NCBI GenBank assembly: GCA_030374805.1
Contig: JARGSG010000207.1
Location: forward strand, 1,178,001 to 1,242,000
Direction: 5' to 3'
Source: Gracilaria gracilis
Taxonomy: Eukaryota; Rhodophyta; Florideophyceae; Gracilariales; Gracilariaceae
Length of the DNA stretch: 64,000 nt
Part shown: in pieces, positions 23,395 through 33,477 of the stretch
Position numbering within the stretch: position 1 is the first letter of the stretch
Layout of the letters: every line of letters begins with the position of its first letter
Translations under genes and position numbers: made by a program
Notes under the pieces: model-generated
Told to the model about the DNA's origin: nothing
The model's database searches: none
The model's input: the letters and a program-made list of their open reading frames with translations, nothing else

Positions 23395-24874
23395 TGGAGA
23401 GACTCAGTTGTTTCGCAGATTCTCGTCCCTTTCCACCATATCCTCGAACCCGCAATTATACATTCTAAAGTATTTCTCCATCTCCACTTCACAACGTTGG
23501 AATGCCATTTTATCTTCCAACGAGGAAATGGCAGGAGGAGGACGACTGGTCACCAACGTCTTCAATCCCAATCTCACCCACTACATCCATTCCACTTCTG
23601 CCATCTCCATCCCCTTCTTGTTTCCCCTCCGAAGGATTCCCCCTTTCCAACTGCTCATCTTCATCGTCATGAATTTCGATGGCAGGCTCCGGTTTCGATA
23701 TCAACATGAGCGGTATATCAGAGACCCTGACTGTTTCTTTGATTGTCAAAAAGCATATAGTCTCCAAGATGGAGGACACAAGCGAGTTAGAGAAACAGTC
23801 AAATCTCTGAGCAAACGTTCTTGACGGGTCTCTGTGAAACGTCTTTAGAACGGCCCATCGTACAGGTTTTGATATTGTGTACAACTGTTTGTTCACAACA
23901 ACCTTGTTCAGATCAGAAATGAACTCCTTTGCAAGGATTCGGAGGGCCACATCAATGTCCTCCGGAAGATTCCGTGCCCACGGTTAGACCTCGTCTTCCA
24001 GAAGATTTTGCGTGTTGCTCGGTAGCAAGCGATGGTCTTTGTCCTTGTGCAGGAACCTCTCGAAACGCGTTTCTATGGGTTTGAACTGCATGTCGTCGTA
24101 CACGAGCAGTGTAAAGTAGAGAACCATGTCCTCTGCGCTAGGGATTCCCAGAAAATGGGAGAAACAATCCCAGGCCTTTGTTACCAGCTGCACACCGAAA
24201 CCCGCACGCTGAGCTTGGAGATTCTGCGATATTCGCACATTCCCAAAAGGTGTGGAATATCCCTTCTCCCCCTTATGCCTCTTATGGCCCCGAAGGCGCT
24301 TTTCCATAGATACTTTTTGAATAAGGGAAAGAAAGAGAACTCCCTGGAAATATGTAGCGATGCTCGTACCGAAAGAGGGAACTATCCGGCTCACACGCCT
24401 GGGAGCTATACTCATGGACTTGAAGAATTCGGTTAACGTCACATTCTTCGGTATTCATTTAAAGTCCACTCTGGTATAAGCATTCCAAAAATCCCTCACA
24501 CGCCTGTCTCTGTCTCCTTCCATGATGTCAAGCAACTTCGTCGACAGATACAGCTGACGGTACGAACTCTTCCCGCACACAGCCTTGAGCTCATCGTCGC
24601 TGTATGACGGGTGAGTGGGTCCGAGAAGGATAGAAAAGTACTTCTTGGCAACGTCTAGGACAGTGCGATTCTTGATGATATATTGAACGAATTCGCTGTG
24701 TCCCACTTTTCTAGATTCGTCTTTCTCTCGCATCGTCGACGCATAGTGATCACGGATGGCCAGACACGTGGTGAAAAGCTCATCCCCAGAACCGAACATT
24801 TTTCCAACCTTCATGTCGGATGTCGAAGGTGCCGGTGACGGTGACTTAGACCTGGATGTGGTTGCGGCAGCCAT
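23395..24874 (-). pseudogene. Novel N-terminal region upstream of the methyltransferase
   Basis: One frame from an ATG at 24,874 (context AAAATGGCT) runs through a TGA at 24,455 and a TAA at 23,984 to 23,510. A frameshift near 23,515 carries coding into a short helical stretch (CEVEMEKYFRMYNCGFEDMVERDEN), and another near 23,405 joins it to the methyltransferase. So some 480 residues precede the catalytic part. They include a Ser/Pro-rich start, YFSILLGPTHPSYSDDELK, FGVQLVTKAWDCFSHFLG, and an acidic linker (IHDDEDEQLE). I recognise no domain; it could be target recognition or chromatin binding. Clean introns were not found at the breaks. Confidence 0.55.
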
Positions 24875-25248
24875 TTTAAACAATAACGGGGGGCTGTATT
24901 ATGAATACGGAAGGAGAACGGGAGCGGTCTTGAGAAAACAAATTTTGACGTCGGCAGCGGACGGTGAGGGCGAACGGACGGAAGCTGACGAGAGACGGCA
25001 GCGAACGAGAGATTAATGCGGATGGTAGACGGGAGCGGACGGCAGACGGGTGCGGAATTAGCGATGTAAAGGAAGAGTGCAGACGCCAAAACGGTACCAG
25101 AACTCTAAAGTAGGAGTAGAAGGGAATTGGGCGATGTTAGCGGGGCTTATGCGGGGATAAACGGTTATAAGTAAAGGCAGGGATGGGAGGGGGGTGCGGT
25201 ATTTCCTAGATATGAAATTATAGGCGAAGTTATAACTTACGGCTCTCT

Positions 25249-25320
25249 GGACAGCAGTCCGTGGAGCAGTGGGGCTCCATCACGGCTCCGATGAAATGCC
25301 ACTCGAGTTCGGTCCGCTTT
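25249..25320. repeat. Degenerate palindromic hairpin of the GGACAGCGG family
   Basis: Starts GGACAGCAGTCC and ends CGGTCCGCT with a central CTCCATCACGGCTCCGATGA; many arm mismatches, but the layout matches the better preserved copies. Confidence 0.6.
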
Positions 25321-25476
25321 CCATGCGCCGTGAGAGAAAAGTAAAAAAATTAATTTCCACCTGGACAGCGGCCCCCTCGCGACTGGCGTTTGTTTGTAAT
25401 GTGACGCTGCGTGTACTTCAGCACCTTCGCTCTCCTGCCAACTGCCTCGGTAAGCACAACGCTCTGTACCTCCTCG

Positions 25477-25563
25477 TTACGGTTCCCGGGGATCTCTTTT
25501 TCTCCTGTCACAACCAAGTGATCCTCTCGGTTGTGACAGAAGAAAAAAAGATCGCCGGTAACT
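25477..25563. repeat. Imperfect inverted repeat
   Basis: Arms contain GTCACAACC and GGTTGTGAC around a spacer of about 13 bp and extend outward through poly-T/poly-A parts and GATC. Unrelated in sequence to the hairpin family. Confidence 0.65.
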
Positions 25564-26521
25564 CTATAAGGGAGGTGCTCTTTCCGTCCTTGTTCTGTTG
25601 CGCGAACGTAGAAGCACACGAGGTACGTTCGACAATCATGTTCGTTTTCTGTGAATCGTACTAACTGGCGTACTCTTCTATTTTCCATGCTATTGCGTAT
25701 TCAAGCCAGAGTCGCCGGACGGAGTTTATGCTGCTTCTGCATCCGTGCTTTACTGAGAACATTCGGAAATGGTTGAGCTGGACGTGATGGTCGAGTATGA
25801 TTATTTGAGTTGTTCAACTCATGTAATCGGCTTTGGCTTTGACAGCCAGCTCAATCACTGTCGGACTGTGGTTATTTATTGCACCGACTAGATTAGACTG
25901 CGTTAGGTCGAACTATCGGAAGTGGTTGAGCTACCGGTGATGATGGACTACGATTACATGAGTTGTTCAACTCATATAATCGTGTTTAGCCATTACTGAT
26001 ATTTCAACCACTGAAGAAGAATAGTCCCCAATATAGTCATTAGAAGAATTTCGTGGCCAGTGATGAGTTCTTCTTCTCCGACAACCACATAATGCTCGTG
26101 GTTGGCGCAGAGGGGGTATTCATTATCGGTCACGACCTTGGAAGCTATAGGAAAATCTACATCATATAAATTTAGAGAAGGTAGTCGGTAGAAATACCTT
26201 CTTCGATTTGATAGCATGTAAAGTTTCTGATATAGCGCATATTCTGCCAGAACGATGTGATGTATTATTTATTTTGTTTTATACATGACCAACAAGCTGC
26301 GAACTATTTCTATTCTAAACTGTTCCCCGTGCTTATGAAGAGCAATTTTTATTGCTTTCCAACAAACTCACCGAACGACAGTCATATGATTTGACGCCCT
26401 TACGTCCTCCCGCCATTATAAGAAGATGCAGGGCTTTAAATATTCATAAAACAATCATAAGCGAAAACCGTCGTCGACAGCGGTCCGAGGTGTCGTCCAG
26501 CTCCATCGGCCACGGCGCGTG

Positions 26522-26593
26522 GACAGCGGTCCGGGGTGGAGTGGCGCTTCATTAGTGCCGTGATGAAGCGCCACTCCACCCCGGACCGCTGTC
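26522..26593. repeat. Perfect 31-bp inverted repeat (hairpin)
   Basis: Arms 26,522-26,552 and 26,563-26,593 are exact reverse complements, with a 10-base loop (TAGTGCCGTG). The arm begins GACAGCGGTCCGGGG and ends GGCGCTTCAT. Upstream (26,475-26,520) and at 26,622-26,710 lie partial units of the same sequence. Confidence 0.9.
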
Positions 26594-26707
26594 TGAAAAT
26601 TTAAATATTTTTTTGCCATGCACAGCCGTTCGGGGTGTCGTCCAACTTCTTCCGCCACAGCACGTGGACAGCCGTCCGAGGTGTCGTCCAATTTCATCGG
26701 CCACTGC

Positions 26708-26789
26708 GCATGGACAGCGGTCCGGGGTGGTGTGGCGCTTCATCAGGGCACTGATGAAGCGCCACACCACCCCGGACCGCTGTCCATGC
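26708..26789. repeat. Perfect 39-bp inverted repeat (hairpin)
   Basis: Arms 26,708-26,746 and 26,751-26,789 are exact reverse complements around a 4-base loop (GGCA). Same family as the preceding hairpin but with GGTGTGGCG in place of GGAGTGGCG on both arms: a compensated difference. Confidence 0.9.
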
Positions 26790-27157
26790 AGAAAACTTAA
26801 CGGACGCAATTCATTTTTTTTCCTTCAAAACTGGGTGCCTTTACTCTACAGCTACACGTATGTAGTGGTTATGACGATCACGTAACTTTCTAAATAAAGC
26901 GATAGTGAATTCTAAAACGTGAAATACGCAACCCTTTGAGTTCAATCCTATATTGAGCGGGCGCAGTGTTCGGTAAGGAAGTGAAAGCAACGAACGTGAT
27001 TTATAAGTGTACGTCCACTCTAAGTTCTTGCGAGCATCCTCGACGGTCGTAATCCACGTTTCGAATTGTTTGAACCCTTTGTATCCAACATGGCGCTCTG
27101 AACCATAAAAGGGGGCGGGAGTCAGCGCGATCAAAGAGGAACAGCGAGGGGTCAGAA

Positions 27158-27565
27158 ATGGCGCTGTTTACGGGAGAAAGAGGAAAGGCAAAGGTCTCCA
27201 CGCCTCGTAGGCCGACATCGCGTTCCGAGCAGGGAACACCGCGCGCGATGAAGAAGAAGACGAGTACTCCCGCGCCACATAAGGTAAAAGGTGGCGACCC
27301 TGTATCTTTGTCCATCAGCCTTGGAAAGGACAAGAACAGGGTTGAAGTTGGTACTACGAAAGTATGTGGCGTGAGGCCTGCTGGTGGTACCGGGAAGGGG
27401 CTCCGCCGTTCGCTGCATGGCCATCTTCTAAGCGCCACTGCCTTAGAGGGTGAGGATTTGGTGGTTATCTGGAAGACGAATATTTCAAGTCATCTAGACG
27501 TGAAGTACCCTTACCGTTTCCAAGGTCCGGAGAATTCCCCGAGTAAGCTCGCCCAATTGTTTTAG
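27158..27565 (+). CDS. Basic N-terminal ORF upstream of the ParB-like frame
   Basis: An ATG in good context (AAATGGCG) opens 135 codons: a Lys/Arg/Thr-rich start (RGKAKVSTPRRPTSR, AMKKKTST), then a short globular stretch (EGEDLVVIWKTNISSH). It ends in a TAG and, after a second TAG, the same frame continues into the ParB-like ORF at 27,593. It is either a separate small protein or the broken N-terminus of that gene. No family recognised. Confidence 0.45.
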   Translation: MALFTGERGKAKVSTPRRPTSRSEQGTPRAMKKKTSTPAPHKVKGGDPVSLSISLGKDKNRVEVGTTKVCGVRPAGGTGKGLRRSLHGHLLSATALEGEDLVVIWKTNISSHLDVKYPYRFQGPENSPSKLAQLF

Positions 27566-27592
27566 GCCGGGTTGTATGCCTAGGATACGTCG

Positions 27593-29521
27593 ATGATGGC
27601 CGCAATTGAGATTCCGCAGAGTCCCACTTCGCACCCCACTCCGCACCCCACTCCGCACCCTGGGGCCGGGAAGTCGTCTACCTCTCATCCTCAGATTGAA
27701 GATGTTGAGGAGGTCAAAGAATCGGCTGCGCATACCTCTGAAACCCCCAAACTTCAGTCTCCACCAATGAGAGGAGGAGGACGAAGAGGTTCTAAAGGGA
27801 TGAAGAAACCCGTGGGAGCAATTGAGAGGGTTAACATCGTGGATGACTCCGATGACGATGTTGTGGAGATTATTGGAACTACTGAGGCTTCTCTGGGTGG
27901 AACTGAGGGGGATTTGTTCGATGAAGGAGATAAAGTTTCGTCGGATGAGGTGGACATCACGCTGCCGCTACCGAAGATATCCCTCACCGACTATGTTCAG
28001 CAGCGGTTTACGACGGATATCGAGATGATTGAAATTCCGAAGAAGACGGTTCGCAGTGTGAACCTGGCGCAAAAGGAGGCCACGAAGATGAAGTGCCGCA
28101 ACTTTGATTGGCTTCCTTCCGCCGGTTTGATTGCCGTTACACTTGTAGGCAAATTAGATGCGAGTGACATCGTTGACGGGAGACTTGTGCTGCCTGTAAC
28201 ACTTATAAACGGATATCACCGATTTCTTGTGTTACAGGACCTGCGTGAGGAAGGAGGGAGGTGGGAGGATATAGTGAAGTCTCTGGATGTTGTGTTATGG
28301 ATGACGAAGGATGGTAATCCGATGGTCATGAATGGAGTGCTAGGACTTGGCAATCTCCTGAACGAGATGAGCTCCAATGTTCTGAAGATGTACTTCGCAG
28401 ACAAACTTCACAGCACCGTGTCCTTCGTTGAAAAGATCATTGACGAAGGAGGAGTGGATGTGAGGAAGGTGACGCCGAAACAGATAGCGGGCGCGTTGAA
28501 AAGAAGTGGGGTTATCGGGGACTATAGTATGCGTCACTTGAATCGCTATGCGGCACTGGCTCTGAAGTTTGTGCAAAGCGAGGGGCTCCTCCAATTCTTT
28601 GAAAAGGTGTGTGAGGAGGGGCCGCCGCTGACGCTCAAACATGTGTCCAGTGACCTCCTTATGGGACTCGCAGATGGGGAATTCCGTTTCGTCGTCCGTT
28701 GCTTGCAATGGCATGTGCGACTGAGAATGTTCTCTGCTGGGAGGACGGGCCATTTTGAGGGTATGAGGAAGCACTTCTTTCAGTATGCAATTGGTATGTT
28801 TAAGCTTTGCGACGTGACTGCCAAAAGGAAGAAGATGAGCGTTGAGGAAGGGATGCAGACGGTTCTCAAGATTGGAGGAAAGAGGGTATCTGTCTTGGAA
28901 TATCTCGGGAAGCAAACAGCCAAAATGGAGCTCGCGGGGGCAAAGCGTTTGTGGGACGGGATGGTTAGGAGGGTGAAGACTGCACGTCACAAGCTGGAAC
29001 AACACTTTAAAGTATCGCTGCAAAGTTCAGAGGAGGAGGAGGTTGTAGAGGAGGTTATTGAAGAGGTTGTGGAACCGGAGGGGACGGCCAGGGCCCCATC
29101 TGCTCAGGTGGAGAACGATTCCATAGTGTCAGAAAGCCCTGAACTGGAACCCCCGGGGTTAAGACGTAGCAAAAGACGTAAGGTGGTTCCGGATTGCTTG
29201 AGAGAAGAGGAGGTTGAACGGGTTGTGGGGAAGAAAAATAAAACGAGGAAGAGAACTTCTGTGGTGCTTACTGACGACGAGGATGAAGATGATGTGCGAC
29301 CTGCCCCGAAGCGAAGAAAGAAGGGTACGGTGAACACATCTTCTGTGGACATACCTTTGGAGGTTGTTTACCTGTTCAGGAAAATGACAACGACTGCATT
29401 GAAGAAGTTCTTTAAGGAGCAGAAAATCAATGTGATGTCGTCCAGTGAGGGCGAGGAGGAGAGGGATAGTGGTGAGAAGGATAGTGGATTCATTGGGGAT
29501 GAACCGGGGGGGGGAAGGTGA
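27593..29521 (+). CDS. ParB-like domain protein
   Basis: 642 codons. Residues 1-110 are Pro/Ser-rich then acidic. A ParB/sulfiredoxin-like nuclease fold is suggested at about residues 135-235: conserved-looking LVLPVTLINGYHRFLVLQDL corresponds to the family's substrate-side Gly-x-His-Arg loop, preceded by VTLVGKLDAS. After it come helical segments (GALKRSGVIGDYSMRHLNRYA) and a basic, acidic-patched tail. ParB-fold proteins bind or cleave DNA or hydrolyse CTP and occur beside methyltransferases in bacterial mobile elements. At 29,506-29,514 a run of nine G shifts the frame; the gene continues in the frame that opens at 29,445. Confidence 0.55.
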   Translation: MMAAIEIPQSPTSHPTPHPTPHPGAGKSSTSHPQIEDVEEVKESAAHTSETPKLQSPPMRGGGRRGSKGMKKPVGAIERVNIVDDSDDDVVEIIGTTEASLGGTEGDLFDEGDKVSSDEVDITLPLPKISLTDYVQQRFTTDIEMIEIPKKTVRSVNLAQKEATKMKCRNFDWLPSAGLIAVTLVGKLDASDIVDGRLVLPVTLINGYHRFLVLQDLREEGGRWEDIVKSLDVVLWMTKDGNPMVMNGVLGLGNLLNEMSSNVLKMYFADKLHSTVSFVEKIIDEGGVDVRKVTPKQIAGALKRSGVIGDYSMRHLNRYAALALKFVQSEGLLQFFEKVCEEGPPLTLKHVSSDLLMGLADGEFRFVVRCLQWHVRLRMFSAGRTGHFEGMRKHFFQYAIGMFKLCDVTAKRKKMSVEEGMQTVLKIGGKRVSVLEYLGKQTAKMELAGAKRLWDGMVRRVKTARHKLEQHFKVSLQSSEEEEVVEEVIEEVVEPEGTARAPSAQVENDSIVSESPELEPPGLRRSKRRKVVPDCLREEEVERVVGKKNKTRKRTSVVLTDDEDEDDVRPAPKRRKKGTVNTSSVDIPLEVVYLFRKMTTTALKKFFKEQKINVMSSSEGEEERDSGEKDSGFIGDEPGGGR

Positions 29522-30968
29522 CGAAGTAATGCGTAGCTTTGAGGATAACAATCCGGATGTTCTCCCGAAGGGGATGAAGACAGCTGGGGAGTACACCGGA
29601 GGATCGGATATTTCGTGGACGAATATGGTGAGTGCACTGCCGAATGAGTGGCCGGGAGGGAAGAATGCTGTGAAACACCAACACCCGTGGATGGATATGC
29701 TTCACCTACCAAAGCAGCATAGGGAGGGGTGTTTAACGGTGGAGGATTTGAGGGCGGTGCATCACGCGGTGTACTGCCATGCAGCCCAGAACGTGCACAA
29801 GGAACTGGAGACTACGAAGGAACCAGTTCTTGGGGTGAAGCTCCCGTTGAAAGGATAGCCGAAAGGGGAGGAGGAGGCTCTTTGGATGGCGGCGATGGAG
29901 AGGGATGATCTCGCGCGAGAGTATTTTGCTGCGAAGAGAATGGGGTTGATGGAGATAGGATTCTGTGTGTTGGAAGAATTTGGAAGTGACGAAGGCATGT
30001 AAGATGAGGCGAAGAAGACGGGAGTGGTGTTGGATGAAGATGTGATAGAGAGTATGTTGGAGTTCTTTCACAAGGATTTCTTGGAACAGCCGGATCTCAA
30101 GTTCGGGGAGAACCGCAAGAGATGGAACCCTATCATCAATGCGAGAATTGGGAAGGACGCGGAGGATAGGATGCAGGGCATTAGGCAATACATTACCACG
30201 AAAAAGGGGATTGTGAATTACATGGAATCGGGTGAAAAGAATGTGATGATGGTGAGAGAAAGGGCGTTGTTGGATGCTAGGTTTGGGCAGATAGCAACCG
30301 CTCTTCGTCTGTGTAACAACAGTAGGGCGAATGAGAGGATGTATGCGCCAGAAAAAGGAGGACGGGTGTTGTGTACGGGGGAGGGATGCCCGAGGCAGGT
30401 GTTGCATACCGATTTCCGAGGGTTGACGAATGTGGAGAAAAACAATGGGGAGATTCCAGGATTCTTCATGATTGCCTCCGGGGGGAGCTCTTTTATGATA
30501 TGGGTATGTGAGAGGTCACATAATATGTATATGACGGATGACAAGAGTTTGAAGAGGGTGTCTCGTACGATGGTTGTGAGGAACTTCAGGGTTCCACCGT
30601 ACTCCATGTTTATTGGAAGGGGAGATGTGTTTCAAGCTGGGGCTGGGTACATGGATGCGGTGGTGAAAGAGAATTGTCTAAGGTATCACATGTACTTTGT
30701 GCCCGAGGGATACAAGCTCCCTGATGCGGTGCACAGGCCGCCTGCTTTTCGGCCCTAATTCTTAGATGAGGAATTTGGACTCGGGGAAGACCCGAACGAC
30801 CAGCTGGACGAGGAGGAAAGTTCTGTGAGTAACTTGGAAATGGGGGAAGAGGAAGTTGGAGAGGAGGATTACAAAGAGGAAGATGACGAAGTACAACACC
30901 ACAAGGCTGATAACACGGATGGGGACTACGAAAACGGACCGATGATAATGGATTATGAGGAGGACTAG
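29509..30968 (+). pseudogene. Beta-helix (2OG-Fe(II) dioxygenase-like) C-terminal part
   Basis: After the G run, one frame continues to 30,968 with stops at 29,856 (TAG), 30,000 (TAA) and 30,756 (TAA). Around 30,390-30,720 the layout of a double-stranded beta-helix dioxygenase appears: RQVLHTDF (HxD metal motif), PGFFMIASGG, MIWVCERSHN, VPPYSMFIGRGDVFQAGAGY, RYHMYFVPEGY. The distal metal His expected before AGAGY is Gln. Such enzymes oxidise methyl groups or hydroxylate substrates; TET/JBP proteins of this superfamily travel with other eukaryotic transposons. The tail (30,760-30,968) is strongly acidic. The assignment is by pattern only. Confidence 0.4.
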
Positions 30969-31141
30969 ATAAAACATGTAGGGCGTGTAGTGTTGTGTGT
31001 GTGGGAGTAAGGTGATTTGACTAGTAATGAGAAATGAACGAATGTTTTGATATAATGTGAGCATAAAAGGATTGCTGAAGAAAGAAAATGCGTTGCAAAG
31101 CGTGGGGTAAGGAGAGCGAGTATTGTGCGAAGATATCCTTT

Positions 31142-32005
31142 TTACAAAATGAGACCAAAGTAGTACTGGTACTGAAAGAGAATGTCTTTTCTAAGGACAT
31201 TGACATAGTTGGTGGGAAAAGGGGCAGGGTCAGCCAAGCCCGCTCTCTTGGTATCCTCGGAGGAAAGGTAGAAGTAAGCATTTCTGAATTCGTACTCAGA
31301 GAATGAGGCGTGGAAGGAGGTAAGAGTGATGCCGTAGGCGAGGAGGGATTGTACCGTGGAGGGGATATCGTAGGGGACACCTGTGTTGGAGGAGCCTATG
31401 CCGAGTAGTTTCCTCATTATCGTTGAGACTATTGTATTGTAGTGGGTAGCCACGACATGCATGGTAATGAAGCCGTGGGAGCAACCAACTAGGTTGAAGG
31501 AAGAGATCCAGACGAGCTTTTCGTAGTAGGATTTAGAGAAGGCGTCTTCGTCAACGATATTGCAAGTGAGACCTGCGTTAAAGAAGCGTTGTGCTAGTGC
31601 GAAAGCCCATTTCTCGGTGACAATTGTGAGGCCTTTGGGAGTAAGAAGGGTAACGCCATCCTGTGGAGGTGCACCGAGAGTGGGTACGGCGATGTAAAGA
31701 ACTGCTCGTGTGGTGTGATGAAGACTATGTCTTGAAAGAATGGGAAGAATGTGGCCGTTCTGAATGAAGACCAAGTCTTGTCTGCGAGATGGAGGGCAGG
31801 AGCGAATTACTGTTTCCAACAAGGTGCTCCTGCCGCAGAAGAAAATGGGACCTTGCGGAATGCTGTGTGCGGCTATGAAATCTTGGAGTGAAAGAATGGT
31901 ATCTTGAGTGGTACCGTGGTCGTAAAGCATGGAGCCCATGCAGCCTCTGCAAACAACAATAGCTGGGGTGCTGGAGGAGCGGACAGAAGAGGAAGGCGAG
32001 GTCAT
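31142..32005 (-). CDS. Gene Y of E2: reductase-like protein
   Basis: An intact 287-codon frame with an ATG at 32,005, ending near the 3' end of the ParB-like gene. Features: DLVFIQNGHILPIL, LGAPPQDGVTLL, AFALAQRFFNAGL, SYYEKLVWISSFNLVGCSHGF. The string of a cofactor-domain end followed by KLVWI-NLVG recalls ketopantoate-reductase-like (ApbA/PanE fold) proteins of algae and plants, but the N-terminal Rossmann glycine motif is not evident. A decayed homologue is at 35,100-35,960 in E1, so it is a stable family gene, not a recent capture. Role in the element unknown. Confidence 0.55.
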   Translation of the reverse strand: MTSPSSSVRSSSTPAIVVCRGCMGSMLYDHGTTQDTILSLQDFIAAHSIPQGPIFFCGRSTLLETVIRSCPPSRRQDLVFIQNGHILPILSRHSLHHTTRAVLYIAVPTLGAPPQDGVTLLTPKGLTIVTEKWAFALAQRFFNAGLTCNIVDEDAFSKSYYEKLVWISSFNLVGCSHGFITMHVVATHYNTIVSTIMRKLLGIGSSNTGVPYDIPSTVQSLLAYGITLTSFHASFSEYEFRNAYFYLSSEDTKRAGLADPAPFPTNYVNVLRKDILFQYQYYFGLIL

Positions 32006-32412
32006 TATGTCGAATTTGTTAGATGCTGTGAGGAGATATTGTGCTACAGGAGAGAAAGGGAGAGAGGCTTAAGTAGAGAATGGCGTTGCCGATGTATACA
32101 TCGATAGATTGGTTTCAGAGGAAAAGATAGTTTTTATGACTGAGTAGTTGAAAAAGTGAGGTAGGTGGGTATGAAGGGATTAGAACTGATGAAAGTGTTT
32201 ATGAAAAGAGATGTGTCGAAATGAAGTGTAAAGGAGAAGATGTAATGCTAAGGAGTTAAGGAACGGGCGCTTTGGATTGGTTTTGTGGGATGGTACTGAA
32301 AGAAAAAACGAAAATATGGAAATATCTGGGAGAAATGGAGTTTTTGGGGAATGGCGGGAAATTGAGGTATAGAAAATTGTGATACAAATAGGCCTGCGGG
32401 GTAGAGGGGTGT
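32006..32412. promoter_or_regulatory. Divergent spacer between genes Y and Z
   Basis: About 400 bp with no gene, between the starts of Y (leftward) and Z (rightward); both promoters should lie here. In E1 the matching spacer lies at about 34,821-35,090. No specific motif recognised. Confidence 0.45.
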
Positions 32413-33477
32413 GTGGCCACGAGTGTAACGGCTGTGATCAGGGGTGGCAAGGACGAGGGTTGTGGTAAGTCGCTCGGGCCTGTTCAAGTCGTTTATCGCC
32501 GGACGCCGTCTTTTCTCGGGATGTCGAATGGATACGTTGGGGACGAGGAGCTAATGGCTCTGCTGCATAGGACGGAAGTGCCAGAGACGCGGCCGCGAAA
32601 GGAGCGAGGGGGTACTGACGGGGTTTATGTGAGTCAGAGGGTTTGTAATGGGGATGGAGGAGGCGGTGGAGGTGATGGGGATGGGGATGGATCAGGAGGA
32701 CCGGAGAGAAGGTTTACGGGGGAGATGGAGGAACGGGTGAAGAAGCTTGGGGGGAGTTCGAAGGAGCACTTCGATGACATCCTGTCAGAGATGGTGGCAG
32801 ACATGGGAGGGGTGGTGCTGAGTGTGTCGGAGGTTGGGGTACCGATGGAATTGATTTCGACGATTCGGAAGAGGATGAATTTTACTGGGGTGCGGGCTGC
32901 AAGACATGTGAATGGGATGTTGGAGTGCGTGCGGAGGAAGATGGGGAGGCTCCGAAAGGGTGAAATGGGGCTGAAGGGTAGGGTTGTAGTGTTGGAGGAG
33001 CAAGTGGGACAGGTGGAGAAGGCGTGCAAATTGCTGATGGAGTTGAAGGAAATAGTGAGGAGAGCGGGAGTAGGGGTGGGAGAGGTAGCAGGTAGAGGGT
33101 TGCCGGTGACGCTCGGTTCCCGGGGTGGGCGGTGGAGTGTGAGGGAGAGGGGGGGAGAGGAGAAGGGAGGGGAAGGTGTGGGGAGTTGACTGAAGGAGAG
33201 GAGGAAGGGTGGCGTGATGGTGGACGAGGACGGGAATGTGTTTGTGTCGCCGCAGCTGCCGGGTGGCGCGCCGTTGATGGGTTTCGGGAGTGCGGTGGCG
33301 GCTGCGAGGACGGCGGAGCGTATATTGGAGTCGCAGGAGGAGAAGAGGGTGGGAGGGGTTGGAAGCCGCTTTGGGGCTAGGAGGGTGTACCAGAATGGGG
33401 AGAGTTGTCCGTTGGACTTCTTTAAATTCACGTTTAGGGAAATTGAGACTCAGGATCCGAATGCCAAGTTGGAATAA
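32413..33477 (+). pseudogene. Gene Z of E2: coiled-coil protein with one nonsense codon
   Basis: One frame from 32,413 (GTG; first ATG at 32,521, MSNGYVGDEEL) to 33,477, interrupted only by TGA at 33,187-33,189 where the E1 copy has CGA-type Arg. The product has a Gly/Asp-rich linker, a conserved block (ADMGGVVLSVSEVGVP), a coiled coil (ECVRRKMGRLRKGEMGLKG, VVLEEQVGQVEKAC) and a conserved C-terminal block (KGGVMVDEDGNVFVSPQLPG). The E1 homologue also has an N-terminal transmembrane segment, which is not recognisable here. No known family. Conservation in both copies suggests a real function, perhaps at a membrane. Confidence 0.6.

Larger units (their letters stand above)
24884..27157. promoter_or_regulatory. 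E2 divergent intergenic region
   Basis: This 2.3-kb spacer lies between the start of the methyltransferase frame (leftward) and the start of the ParB-like frame (rightward), so it should hold both promoters. It contains three palindromic hairpins, a further imperfect inverted repeat, and a pair of about 70-bp direct repeats (about 25,767-25,836 and 25,914-25,985) that share GAGTTGTTCAACTCAT. Open frames here are shadows of the inverted repeats. Confidence 0.5.

Noticed and set aside
27593..29521. ParB-like gene as part of a bacterial partition system
   Set aside because: No ParA-like neighbour and no bacterial context; only the fold-like motif is supported.
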